6,776 nt of DNA from Opitutus sp. GAS368 (GCA_945906115.1 CAMDQP010000058.1:1-6776), one strand, 5' to 3'. Counted from the stretch's first letter, positions 1 through 6,776 are shown. A program made the numbers and translations. Notes: generated from the letters alone by a model not told the origin.

Positions 1-1502
1 GCGCCTTCCTCACCCTGCCCTACGGCCAGACCGCTCTTACGGAAGATCGAACGGACACGGACGACGGCATACATGAGGTACGGCGCGGTGTTGCCTTCGA
101 AGGCGAGCAGCTTGTCCCACGAGAAGGTGTAATCCATCGTGCGGTTCGACGACAGGTCGGCGTAACGCATGGCGGCGATGCCGATGGCCTTGCCGATTTC
201 TCGACGCTCCGCTTCCGGCAGTTCTGGGCTCTTGGTCGTGACGGCGTCGAAGGCGCGCTGCGTGGCCTCATCGATGAGTGCCTGCAGGCGAACCGGGTCG
301 CCCGACTTGGTTTTGATAGCCTTACCGTCCTCACCGAGAATCGTGCCAAACCAAACGTGACGGAGGCGCGGGAGTTTTCGCTCCGAAGCCTTGAACCACT
401 TGCCACCGGTCACGAAGAGCTGATGAAAGTGGTCCTGCTGACGGCCGTCGGTCACGTAGACAATCTCGTCGGCCTTGAAGTGCTCGGTGCGGTAAAGCAG
501 CGTGGCGAGGTCCGTGGAGGCGTAGTTCGAGGAACCGTCCTTCTTCCGCACGATGAACGGCATCTTGGTCTCGGCGTCGCGCGAGAAGCGCGGCTCCTCG
601 TCGTGCCAGACCACGAGCGCGCCTTCGCTTTCCTCGGCCAGCTTGTACTTCGCCAGCTCGGCGTAGACCTGGTCGACCTTATCGCGGTAAAAGGATTCGC
701 CGAGGATGACGTCGGTCTTGAGGCCGAACTGGTCGTAGATGCGCTGGCAGGCGGCGTTGGAGACCTCGACAATCTCCTTCCAGAGAGCGGTGTTGGCGGG
801 GTCGCCAGCCTGGAGCTTCGCGAGCTCGGCGCGGGCGGCGTCCATGAGTGCCGGGTCGGCCTTGGTGGCGACGCTGCCTTCTTTGTAAAGACGCTCGAGG
901 TCTTCGAGCGCGTTCGGGCTCTTGGCGTCCAGCTGGAAGCCAGCGCGACGGATGGCCAGGATGAGGATGCCGAAGTTCGTGCCCCAGTCGCCGATATGGT
1001 TATCGCGGACGAGGTCGGCACCACAGAACTCGATCAGGCGGGCGACGGCCTCGCCGATGACGATCGGGCGCAGGTGGCCGACATGCATCTGCTTGGCGGT
1101 GTTCGGCGAAGGATAGTCGATGACGACCTTACGGCCGCCCATCAGACGGGCCGCGCCGGCGCGCCACTTGGATTCGTCGCGATATTCACGCAGCCAGGCG
1201 CCGAGGGCGGCGGGCGTGAGCTTGAAATTGATGAAGCCCGGACCCGCGACTTCCATCTGGACGATTTTGTCGTCGAGCCCACCTTGGGCGCGCACAGCCT
1301 CGACGAGCGCGGTGGCGAGGGCGCGCGGGTTGGCCTTGGCCTTCTTGGCGGCGGCAAGGATGCCATTGGCCTGGAAGTCGGCGTGACGGGGATCTGACGG
1401 TTTTAACTCCGGATTGAAGTCGGCTTCGAGACCGGGGACGGAAGCGGCCGCCTTGCGCAGCAGGGCGTCGATTTCGCGGGCAGGATTGAACCAGACGGAC
1501 AT
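1..1502 (-). CDS. argS: Arginyl-tRNA synthetase (class I), C-terminus cut off by window edge
   Basis: This gene encodes the cytoplasmic enzyme that attaches arginine to tRNA-Arg using ATP. Reading the minus strand from the ATG at 1502-1500 gives 500 codons with no stop before the left edge. Residues 1-100 match the N-terminal Add-1 (tRNA D-loop recognition) domain. The class I signature follows as SPNTAKQMHVGH (132-143), with the HIGH-type motif HVGH at 140-143, then RDNHIGDWGTNFG (166-178). The second catalytic signature is GKAIKTKSG (393-401), the divergent form without a canonical KMSKS that is also found in E. coli ArgS. The DALR anticodon-binding domain begins near residue 470 (NTAPYLMYAVVRVRSI). 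The family is usually about 550-600 residues, so roughly 60-100 are missing. The start is supported by the motif spacing; a GAGG lies one base before the ATG, too close for an ideal ribosome binding site. The gene lies downstream of the cytochrome gene on the same strand, 160 bases away. Identification is certain; only the extent is incomplete. Confidence 0.97.
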   Translation of the reverse strand, partial: MSVWFNPAREIDALLRKAAASVPGLEADFNPELKPSDPRHADFQANGILAAAKKAKANPRALATALVEAVRAQGGLDDKIVQMEVAGPGFINFKLTPAALGAWLREYRDESKWRAGAARLMGGRKVVIDYPSPNTAKQMHVGHLRPIVIGEAVARLIEFCGADLVRDNHIGDWGTNFGILILAIRRAGFQLDAKSPNALEDLERLYKEGSVATKADPALMDAARAELAKLQAGDPANTALWKEIVEVSNAACQRIYDQFGLKTDVILGESFYRDKVDQVYAELAKYKLAEESEGALVVWHDEEPRFSRDAETKMPFIVRKKDGSSNYASTDLATLLYRTEHFKADEIVYVTDGRQQDHFHQLFVTGGKWFKASERKLPRLRHVWFGTILGEDGKAIKTKSGDPVRLQALIDEATQRAFDAVTTKSPELPEAERREIGKAIGIAAMRYADLSSNRTMDYTFSWDKLLAFEGNTAPYLMYAVVRVRSIFRKSGLAVGQGEEG

Positions 1503-1554
1503 GCCTCAAGCCGTAAGCCCCTACGCCCCCTCGGCAAGCGAAGAAGGCCTGATA

Positions 1555-1581
1555 GGGCTAGGGACAGGGCTGGGGCTAGGG
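1555..1581 (+). repeat. G-tract array, candidate G-quadruplex on plus strand
   Basis: Five guanine tracts occur at 1555-1557, 1561-1563, 1567-1569, 1572-1575 and 1579-1581. They are separated by CTA, ACA, CT and CTA. This satisfies the standard intramolecular quadruplex pattern of four or more G3 tracts with loops of 1-7 bases. The G-rich strand here is the DNA non-template strand for plus-strand reading and the template strand for the minus-strand genes. Folding is inferred, not shown. Confidence 0.7.
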
Positions 1582-1634
1582 CTAGAAGAGGAGACAGGAG
1601 AACCCTGCCACCGCCTTGCTCTGCCACTCACTAG

Positions 1635-1655
1635 CCCTAGCCCTGGCCCTAGCCC
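1635..1655 (-). repeat. G-tract array, candidate G-quadruplex on minus strand and in the cytochrome 3' transcript
   Basis: Four cytosine tracts on the plus strand (1635-1637, 1641-1643, 1647-1649, 1653-1655) are separated by TAG, TGG and TAG. The minus strand therefore has four G3 tracts with uniform 3-base loops. Because both flanking genes are on the minus strand, the G-rich version would appear in RNA, starting 7 bases after the cytochrome stop codon. It could fold alone as an RNA quadruplex or pair with the transcript of the left arm. Folding is inferred. Confidence 0.7.
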
Positions 1656-1662
1656 TGCAATC

Positions 1663-4600
1663 TTACTTGAGCGTCTTCAGGGTGGCGAAGAGGTCCGTGA
1701 CCTGTTCGTCCGTGAAGCCGTCGAGCAGGCCTTCCGGCATGAGCGAACGACGCAGGTATTTGGCGGAAGCCACTTCGGCCTTGGGCACGCGACGATCGGC
1801 GCCGCCGGCCTGACGGATCACGTAGGCGGTGGCGTCCTCGGAGACGTAGAAAGCCTCGATGACTTCACCGGCCTTGAGCTTCACCTGGAAGATACGGTAA
1901 GCGGCCTCGATGGCGGCGTTGGGCTCGATGATGTTGCGGATGACGGCCTCCATGCCCATTGCGCCGGCGCCGGAGAGATTGGGTCCGATGAGTCCGCCTT
2001 GGCCGTTGATCACGTGGCAAGCCTGGCAGAGTGCGACGAGAGTCTTGCCCTTGGCGGCGTCGCCGGCCTTAGCCGACAGTGCCATGAAGCGGGCCGTCTT
2101 CTGCTCGACCGCGGCGAACTGCTCGGCATTGAGGAGCGGCGGTGCATCGGTGGTACGCACAACCTTGGCGCCCTTGCCGAGCTTACCCCAGGCGGCGTCG
2201 CCACTGGCCGACGCGAACACGAGCGACTCCGGAAGCTTTTCGCCAGCGAAGGTGCGGGTCATGTTTGTCCGGACCTCGGCAGGCTTACGTTCGACATTCC
2301 AGATTCGGTATTCGGCAAAAGCACCCTGCGTGCCGCCCGCAGGCGTCGACCAGCCGAGGGTCAGTCCAGGCAGGTCGTGAGGCTGAGCCGACTTCGACGT
2401 GCCGGTGAGTTCGCCATCCTGATAGACGCGAAGGATGCCAGCCGCGTCACGCGTCAGGGCGAGGTGCGTCCAGATACCGACCGAGGTCGGCTTACCTGAG
2501 ACGACGGCATCACGAATGGTGCCACCCATGTAGGCACGGAAGATGCCGCCCGCGAAATTGAGGTCCAGCACGCCAGGCGCACCGAGGAGGCTGTCGTTGT
2601 TGTCGATCTTGTCGTCGAGCCGTACCCAGGTCTCGACGGTGAAGGCGCCCTTAAGGACGATGCCGGTCTTGGCGACGGCGATAGCAGAGCCGTCCAAGGC
2701 GAGCACACTGCGGAAGACGCCACCCAGCTGAGCGGAGACGATCGCGAGTTCGGGACTATCGCCCAAGGCGATGGCCAGCTTCTCGGCAACGGGGGTCTCG
2801 ATGTCGGCGACGCCGACAGACTTGTCGGCTAGGCCGGCGGCGATGGCCTTCGCTCCGGCCTTGGTGCCGCTGATGCCATCGAGGACGACCTTGCGGTCGT
2901 TGACGGAAAGGGTCGGATAAAGCTTCATCGCGAGCGTGGAAGCCTGCGGTGCACGCGAGGCGACCAGGGCGCGTAGGGCGAGATTTGAAACCTCTGCTGG
3001 CGACGTGCCGACGAGTGCGGCGACAGCATCTGGCTTCGTCGTGCGTAACTGCTGCAGGCTGATGAGGGCATCGCGCCGAGACTCCTCGCGTCCGACCAAG
3101 GCGAGCAGGTCGTCTTCGAGCGCGAGGAGCTGGAAGCCGCCGATGAGTTGGGCGGCCAGGGCACGCTCGGCGACGCCTTGGGCGAGCAAGGCCTTGGCGG
3201 CCTCGGCGACGACTGGGCCGACTTTGGCCGGATCGAGATCCGTACGAGTGACGAGCAGGATTTCCACGACACGATTCCGGATGGCCGCATCGGCCAGGAG
3301 TTTGCGCAGGACCGACACGCTGGCGGGCTGGTCGAGCGTCTTAGCGACGGCGAAGAGTTCATCCGGCCCAGGAGCGCGGTTAAGCTGGCCAACGAGTTCG
3401 GCGACGAGCGGAGCACCGACCTTGGAGTCGAGCGCGAGCGCGGCGAACATGCGGCCTTCGGCGGGGAGAGACTTTGCTTCCTGCGAGGCAAGGAAGGTGG
3501 CGACGGCCTCGGGCTGACGCTCGAGGTACATGCGCACGAGGAAGCGCTCGAAATCACGCTCATAAGCGACGCCAACCTTGATCGGCTTGCCGCTACGACC
3601 GGGAGCGACCGGACCGTCGAGCGAAGGTCCAGCGAAACGCATCATCACGCCGAGGGCGGCGGGATGCTTCACAGACGCTTCGCCGAGGGCCTTGATGGCG
3701 GCGGCACGGACTTCGGCATCGGCATCCGTGGAAAGCGCGGCCAGCGCCTCGAAATGGGGCGACCATGCCCCAAGGTGACGCAGCGCGTTCACCGCTTCGC
3801 GGCGGATATTACGATTCGGATCAGCAAGGAGGCGCTCGGCGAGCGGACCGACCTTCTGACCGTGCTCGGCCAGGACCCAGAGGGCTTGGATGCGGCGGGC
3901 GGCGGCAGCCGAGGCATCGCCGGCGATCGCGGACAGTGCGATGGTCGTCGCCTCTTCAGGACGTCGGTCAGCGAGCGTTTGCCAGGCGAGATGGGCGTCG
4001 CCGACGATCTTGGAGCCCAGGCGCGCGACCAGGTCGGCGGAGGTGAGCTTGGTGTAATCCGGCACCACCGGCGGCACGAAGCCCTTCGGCTTGATGCGCC
4101 AGATGCGACCGGACTGCTTGTCACGGTCGGGGTGGTTGCGGGCGACCTCGTTGTGGCTGATGATCTTATTATACCAGTCGATGACGTAGAGGCAGCCGTC
4201 CGGACCCATCGTCATCGCGATCGGACGGAAGAACGGGTCGTCGCAGCTGACAAAGTCCTCGAGCTTCTCGAGGCGATAGCCCGAGCCCTCGCGATGCTGG
4301 CGGACCGCGTTGACCTTCGAGGTGATCGGGTTGGCGATATACATCACGCCGTCGAAGCCCTTCGGCCAGACGCCGACGTCGGAGAGCGCGAGTCCGCTCA
4401 GGCCGCTGCCGCTCATCTTGAAATCAGGAGCCTGCACGGGGAAAGGTGGCTGGTAAGATTTTGCGAGGCGATCTGCGCAGCCGGGGTAGAGCGCGTATTC
4501 ATGGAAGGGCATCACCGGATAGCCGTAGTCGTTAGCCTCCTGGATGAAGGCTTCCCCTTCGCCCGTCAGCGCCAGGCCCCAGATATTGCAGGGTCCGACG

Positions 4601-5919
4601 CTCGTGGGCTCGAAGAAGCTGCCATCCGGACGGAAGCGCGCCATGCGGGTGCTCGGGAAGTCGATCTGATCGCCCTTTGCGGTGACGACCGTGCCTCGGT
4701 TGAAGGCTCCCTGCGCAAGCCAGAACCAGCCGAACGGTGCGCGCGTGAACTGGTGAGGGAAGAGATGCGAGTCCTGCACACCGAAGCCCGTGAGTAGGAC
4801 CTCGCGCTGGTCGGCCTTGCCGTCGGCATCCGTATCGCGCAGGAACACAATGTCGTGGCCGTGCTGGACAATCGCGCCATCCTTGTGGGGCAGGACGCCT
4901 TCCGGAATCGCCAGCCCATCGGCAAAGGGACGCGGCTGACGCACGCCCGCCTCGAAGGGCTTGTCGAAGACGACGACCTTGTCGCGGGCCTTGGACTTAT
5001 AGAGGGCTTCGGCGGCGGCGGGGTTTTCGTTGGCGTCGACAGGATATTCCAGCGCGGTGCTCGACCACGCCCTGCCCTGCTGGTCGAAGATCAGCATGAT
5101 GAACTTACCGAAGTCGGCGGACTCCTTCGTGAAGAGCTCAATCTCAAAACCTTCGGGTAATTTGAAGAGCTTCTGCTGCTCCTCCGCGGTACGACGCACG
5201 CCCTGCACGTTATTGTAGCTCGTGTCGCGTTTCGCCGGCACGGCCGCGGCCTTCGTGGGCTCGGCCTTCTTCTCGGTCGGCTTTACCTTGTCCCAGGTCA
5301 GCGCGCCAGGCGTCGGCGGAAGTTCCTCAATGGTGATATCCTTGGCTTGGATCTCGGCCATGCCGCCGGAGTGGATTTGGATGCCGATCTTGCCGTCGGC
5401 GGCGATATTCGGTTCGGTCTCGAGGTAATCGAGCGCGGGCACGCCATTGACCCAGCTACGGATGCGATTCCCTTCGGCGAGGATGCGATACTCATTCCAC
5501 TCGCCTTCCTTGACCGCGGCGAGCACGGCGGCGGCGTCCTTCGACTGAGCGATGACCTTATTGCGGCGGCTCTCGTCGTAGATCTTGCCGTACCAGCCCT
5601 TGCCATAGTCCACCTGGTAGCCACTCATCTCAGAGCTGTTCGGGACGCGCACGCTGCGCATCTGGATACCGCTGTTCACGAAACCTGTTCCGGTCAGGCG
5701 CAACTTTACTCGTAAGTCGAAATTCTGGTAGGACTTCTCGGTCGCGAGGAAGAAGTTCTTGGGGACCTTAGTCGTAAGCGAACCGCCGCGAATCTCGCCA
5801 GCCTCGACGCGCCACCAAGCGGCGTCGCCTTCCCAGCCAGCAAGGGTCTTCCCGTCAAACAGGGAAACCGGGGCGGCGTGAACGGTCAGGGCGAGGAACA
5901 GGGCCAGGAAGCAGCGCAT
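1663..5919 (-). CDS. Secreted multidomain PVC-type c-type cytochrome with DUF1080, dehydrogenase-like, HEAT, LamG and heme domains
   Basis: Predicted exported 1418-residue protein, probably an electron-transferring sugar-oxidising or sugar-cleaving enzyme; its substrate cannot be read from the sequence. Residues 1-16 form a signal peptide (MRCFLALFLALTVHAA). Residues 18-200 are a DUF1080 / 3-keto-disaccharide hydrolase-like fold opening with SLFDGKTLAGW. A Lys/Pro/Ala-rich linker follows at about 203-235. About 238-613 match the PVC 'membrane-bound dehydrogenase' propeller (TIGR02604 type), with a calcium-site-like DTDADGKAD at 362-370 and a terminal GRIWRIKPKG. About 640-1065 are alpha-helical HEAT-like repeats. 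About 1070-1228 are a LamG-like jelly roll (AFTVETWVRLDD, GIWTHLALTRD). The C-terminal heme c domain has CQACH at 1298-1302 (bases 2014-2028) and a candidate axial Met at 1394 in SLMPEG. The ATG at 5919 is preferred because it places the signal peptide at the N-terminus; an upstream in-frame TTG at 5967 would add 16 residues and bury it. No clear Shine-Dalgarno is visible. Family assignment is strong; enzymatic function is inference. Confidence 0.93.
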   Translation of the reverse strand: MRCFLALFLALTVHAAPVSLFDGKTLAGWEGDAAWWRVEAGEIRGGSLTTKVPKNFFLATEKSYQNFDLRVKLRLTGTGFVNSGIQMRSVRVPNSSEMSGYQVDYGKGWYGKIYDESRRNKVIAQSKDAAAVLAAVKEGEWNEYRILAEGNRIRSWVNGVPALDYLETEPNIAADGKIGIQIHSGGMAEIQAKDITIEELPPTPGALTWDKVKPTEKKAEPTKAAAVPAKRDTSYNNVQGVRRTAEEQQKLFKLPEGFEIELFTKESADFGKFIMLIFDQQGRAWSSTALEYPVDANENPAAAEALYKSKARDKVVVFDKPFEAGVRQPRPFADGLAIPEGVLPHKDGAIVQHGHDIVFLRDTDADGKADQREVLLTGFGVQDSHLFPHQFTRAPFGWFWLAQGAFNRGTVVTAKGDQIDFPSTRMARFRPDGSFFEPTSVGPCNIWGLALTGEGEAFIQEANDYGYPVMPFHEYALYPGCADRLAKSYQPPFPVQAPDFKMSGSGLSGLALSDVGVWPKGFDGVMYIANPITSKVNAVRQHREGSGYRLEKLEDFVSCDDPFFRPIAMTMGPDGCLYVIDWYNKIISHNEVARNHPDRDKQSGRIWRIKPKGFVPPVVPDYTKLTSADLVARLGSKIVGDAHLAWQTLADRRPEEATTIALSAIAGDASAAAARRIQALWVLAEHGQKVGPLAERLLADPNRNIRREAVNALRHLGAWSPHFEALAALSTDADAEVRAAAIKALGEASVKHPAALGVMMRFAGPSLDGPVAPGRSGKPIKVGVAYERDFERFLVRMYLERQPEAVATFLASQEAKSLPAEGRMFAALALDSKVGAPLVAELVGQLNRAPGPDELFAVAKTLDQPASVSVLRKLLADAAIRNRVVEILLVTRTDLDPAKVGPVVAEAAKALLAQGVAERALAAQLIGGFQLLALEDDLLALVGREESRRDALISLQQLRTTKPDAVAALVGTSPAEVSNLALRALVASRAPQASTLAMKLYPTLSVNDRKVVLDGISGTKAGAKAIAAGLADKSVGVADIETPVAEKLAIALGDSPELAIVSAQLGGVFRSVLALDGSAIAVAKTGIVLKGAFTVETWVRLDDKIDNNDSLLGAPGVLDLNFAGGIFRAYMGGTIRDAVVSGKPTSVGIWTHLALTRDAAGILRVYQDGELTGTSKSAQPHDLPGLTLGWSTPAGGTQGAFAEYRIWNVERKPAEVRTNMTRTFAGEKLPESLVFASASGDAAWGKLGKGAKVVRTTDAPPLLNAEQFAAVEQKTARFMALSAKAGDAAKGKTLVALCQACHVINGQGGLIGPNLSGAGAMGMEAVIRNIIEPNAAIEAAYRIFQVKLKAGEVIEAFYVSEDATAYVIRQAGGADRRVPKAEVASAKYLRRSLMPEGLLDGFTDEQVTDLFATLKTLK

Positions 5920-6067
5920 GGGAAGATGGGGTTGATTAAAAGTTAGCCGCCTGATGGCCGCCCACAACCCTGCTCGTCATCTCATCCTGCAACCTGATTA
6001 CCTCCAAAAGCACATCGGCCGGCACCCCACGCTTGCGTCCCCCGCCTGAACCGCCTGTTTTCTTTGC
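5920..6067. promoter_or_regulatory. Divergent intergenic region, presumed promoters for the cytochrome gene and sufT
   Basis: These 148 bases separate two genes transcribed away from each other, so both should have promoters here. On the minus strand TTTAAT (5940-5935) resembles a -10 box (five of six to TATAAT) about 16 bases upstream of the cytochrome ATG, but no convincing -35 lies at 16-19 bases from it. No clear promoter hexamers or operator palindrome were found for sufT. The AT-richest stretch of the region is next to the cytochrome start. The assignment rests on gene orientation rather than on motifs. Confidence 0.4.
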
Positions 6068-6613
6068 ATGTCCTCCGCCCATAAGCTTCTCCGCGACTGC
6101 ACCGCGACCTTGATCCCCGCCGGGGATGTCGTGGTACTGGAAGCCGGCACGGAAGTGCACGTCACCCAAGCCCTCGGCGGCTCGGTCACGGTCCGCACCC
6201 CGATGGGCCTCTTTCGTATCGCCCCCGCCGACATCGAGGCCCTCGGCCCTGATGCCATGAACCAGTACGGAAAGAAGGACGAGACCGTCATCAGCGGCCC
6301 GGTGAACCAGGAAGCCCTCTGGGAAGCGCTCAAGGGATGCTTCGATCCGGAAATCCCGGTCAACATCGTGGACCTCGGCCTCATCTATCACCTCGAACTC
6401 TCGCCCGGCGAGCGCGGGGGACAGAAGGTCGCCGCGAAGATGACGCTCACCGCACAAGGTTGCGGCATGGGTCCCGTCATCGCGGCCGACGCGAAATCGA
6501 AGATGGAAGCCCTACCCGGCGTCGAGTCCGCCGAAGTCGAGATCGTCTGGGACCCGGTCTGGAATCCGCGGATGATTTCCGAAGCCGGCCGCAAGCAGCT
6601 CGGCCTCGAGTGA
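6068..6613 (+). CDS. sufT: SufT-like Fe-S cluster assembly factor (MIP18/DUF59 family)
   Basis: A 181-residue cytoplasmic protein of the SufT group, an auxiliary factor for maturation of iron-sulfur proteins. Residues 12-60 form the small beta-rich N-terminal extension found in SufT but not in minimal DUF59 proteins. Residues 80-165 form the MIP18 domain, with DPEIPVNIVDLGLIY at 93-107, TAQGCGMGPVI at 128-138 containing the conserved Cys132 expected to be functional, and WDPVWNPRMISE at 161-172, typical of the SufT C-terminus. The length is normal for the family and all signature blocks are present. The ATG at 6068 is the start that gives the expected N-terminus; no Shine-Dalgarno precedes it (the upstream bases are pyrimidine-rich, CCTGTTTTCTTTGC). 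Its stop codon overlaps the ATG of the next gene by one base, implying translational coupling. No other suf genes are in the window, so the gene is separated from a classical suf operon as far as can be seen. Confidence 0.92.
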   Translation: MSSAHKLLRDCTATLIPAGDVVVLEAGTEVHVTQALGGSVTVRTPMGLFRIAPADIEALGPDAMNQYGKKDETVISGPVNQEALWEALKGCFDPEIPVNIVDLGLIYHLELSPGERGGQKVAAKMTLTAQGCGMGPVIAADAKSKMEALPGVESAEVEIVWDPVWNPRMISEAGRKQLGLE

Positions 6614-6776
6614 TGTCAGCGCCCGTCCAGTCCGCGACGGCCCTCTACCTGCACGTCCCGTTCTGCGCGTCGTCGTGCGACTTCTGTTCGTTCTACCAAG
6701 AACAGCCTAAGCGCAGCGAAATCGACCGCTACCTCGCCGCCATCGAGCGCGAGATGGAGCTCCACCCGCCTGGTCG
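6613..6776 (+). CDS. HemN/HemW-type radical SAM protein, N-terminal fragment at window edge
   Basis: Only 54 codons are visible before the right edge. The protein begins at an ATG whose A is the last base of the sufT TGA. Residues 11-28 read LYLHVPFCASSCDFCSFY and contain the radical SAM cluster motif CxxxCxxC at Cys18, Cys22 and Cys25, preceded by the (L)YxHxPFC signature of coproporphyrinogen III oxidase-like proteins. HemN proper has a fourth nearby cysteine (CxxxCxxCxC); here the residue two after Cys25 is Phe, which fits the HemW (heme chaperone) or HemW-like group better than HemN. These proteins bind a [4Fe-4S] cluster and S-adenosylmethionine; HemW delivers heme to target proteins. 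The missing downstream part prevents a definite choice among HemW, HutW-like and other relatives, so no symbol is given. Coupling to sufT fits a need for Fe-S cluster supply. Confidence 0.85.
   Translation, partial: MSAPVQSATALYLHVPFCASSCDFCSFYQEQPKRSEIDRYLAAIEREMELHPPG

Larger units (their letters stand above)
1553..1657. repeat. Imperfect long inverted repeat made of AGGGCT-like hexamer arrays
   Basis: Two arms face each other across a 45-base spacer (1586-1630). Aligning 1560-1585 against 1631-1656 gives 22 Watson-Crick pairs out of 26. The innermost 13 are uninterrupted (CTAGCCCTAGCCC against its complement), and two of the four mismatches are G-T. Each arm is built from degenerate six-base units (AGGGCT, AGGGAC, GGGGCT on the plus strand in the left arm; the complement in the right arm), so several pairing registers are possible. 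It fills most of the gap between the cytochrome stop codon (1663-1665) and the argS start (1502). The long spacer and the lack of a T tract on either side argue against a textbook intrinsic terminator. It could be a dispersed repeat element, a transcript-end stabiliser or a replication-slippage product. The structure is read directly from the sequence; its role is unknown. Confidence 0.85.

Noticed and set aside
357..1397. Plus-strand open frame of 346 codons antisense to argS
   Set aside because: The opposite strand encodes ArgS with all catalytic motifs; the antisense product has no domain signature and is another shadow caused by codon composition.
1553..1657. CRISPR array or intrinsic terminator
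   Set aside because: The units are six bases with 2-3 base separators, not 20-40 base repeats with unique spacers. The hairpin has a 45-base loop and no following T tract, so neither call is supported.
1503..1662. T-box or other tRNA-sensing leader before argS
   Set aside because: No T-box-like TGGNACCGCG sequence or specifier-loop arrangement is visible, and this regulation is mainly known from Firmicutes and some Actinobacteria. The only structure is the hexamer inverted repeat.
1414..2499. Plus-strand open frame spanning the argS start, the repeat region and the cytochrome 3' end
   Set aside because: It crosses the hexamer arrays and reads low-complexity Gly/Leu/Ser/Pro there. It overlaps two confirmed genes on the other strand and has no recognisable domain or start signal.
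3148..4797. Plus-strand open frame of 549 codons antisense to the cytochrome gene
   Set aside because: It lies wholly inside a well-supported gene. Its product is rich in Arg, Gly, Asp and Glu with no recognisable domain, as expected from the complement of GC-rich codons (GCC/GAG/CTC) in the real frame.
5936..6457. Minus-strand open frame of 173 codons opposite sufT
   Set aside because: It is antisense to a gene carrying all SufT motifs, and its product is composition-driven with no family resemblance.

Overview
The window is about 60% G+C and looks like a chromosomal segment from a member of the Verrucomicrobiota, possibly an Opitutae-like lineage. The main reason is a 1418-residue secreted multidomain c-type cytochrome of the 'Pirellula/Verrucomicrobium' (PVC) heme-binding class, a family concentrated in Verrucomicrobiota and Planctomycetota. 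The placement comes from the protein families alone; no search was run.

Layout: positions 1-1502 (minus strand) hold most of argS, arginyl-tRNA synthetase, whose C-terminus runs off the left edge. Positions 1503-1662 are a 160-base gap carrying a striking pair of inverted AGGGCT-type hexamer arrays. Each array has four or more G3 tracts, on opposite strands. Positions 1663-5919 (minus strand) hold the large cytochrome: signal peptide, DUF1080 (3-keto-disaccharide hydrolase-like) domain, PVC-type dehydrogenase-like propeller, HEAT-like helical repeats, a LamG-like jelly roll, and a C-terminal CxxCH heme domain. Positions 5920-6067 are a divergent intergenic region. Positions 6068-6613 (plus strand) hold sufT, a MIP18/DUF59-family iron-sulfur assembly factor. 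It overlaps by one base the start of a HemN/HemW-type radical SAM gene (6613 to the right edge).

The genes form two transcription directions. On the minus strand the cytochrome gene is followed by argS, with the repeat structure between them, so argS may or may not share its transcript. On the plus strand sufT and the radical SAM gene are translationally coupled; the former helps mature Fe-S proteins and the latter needs a [4Fe-4S] cluster. No mobile element, tRNA, rRNA, CRISPR array or defence system was seen. The items most worth a second look are the opposed G-tract arrays just after the cytochrome stop codon and the fusion of a keto-sugar hydrolase-like domain to a heme-linked dehydrogenase-like protein.
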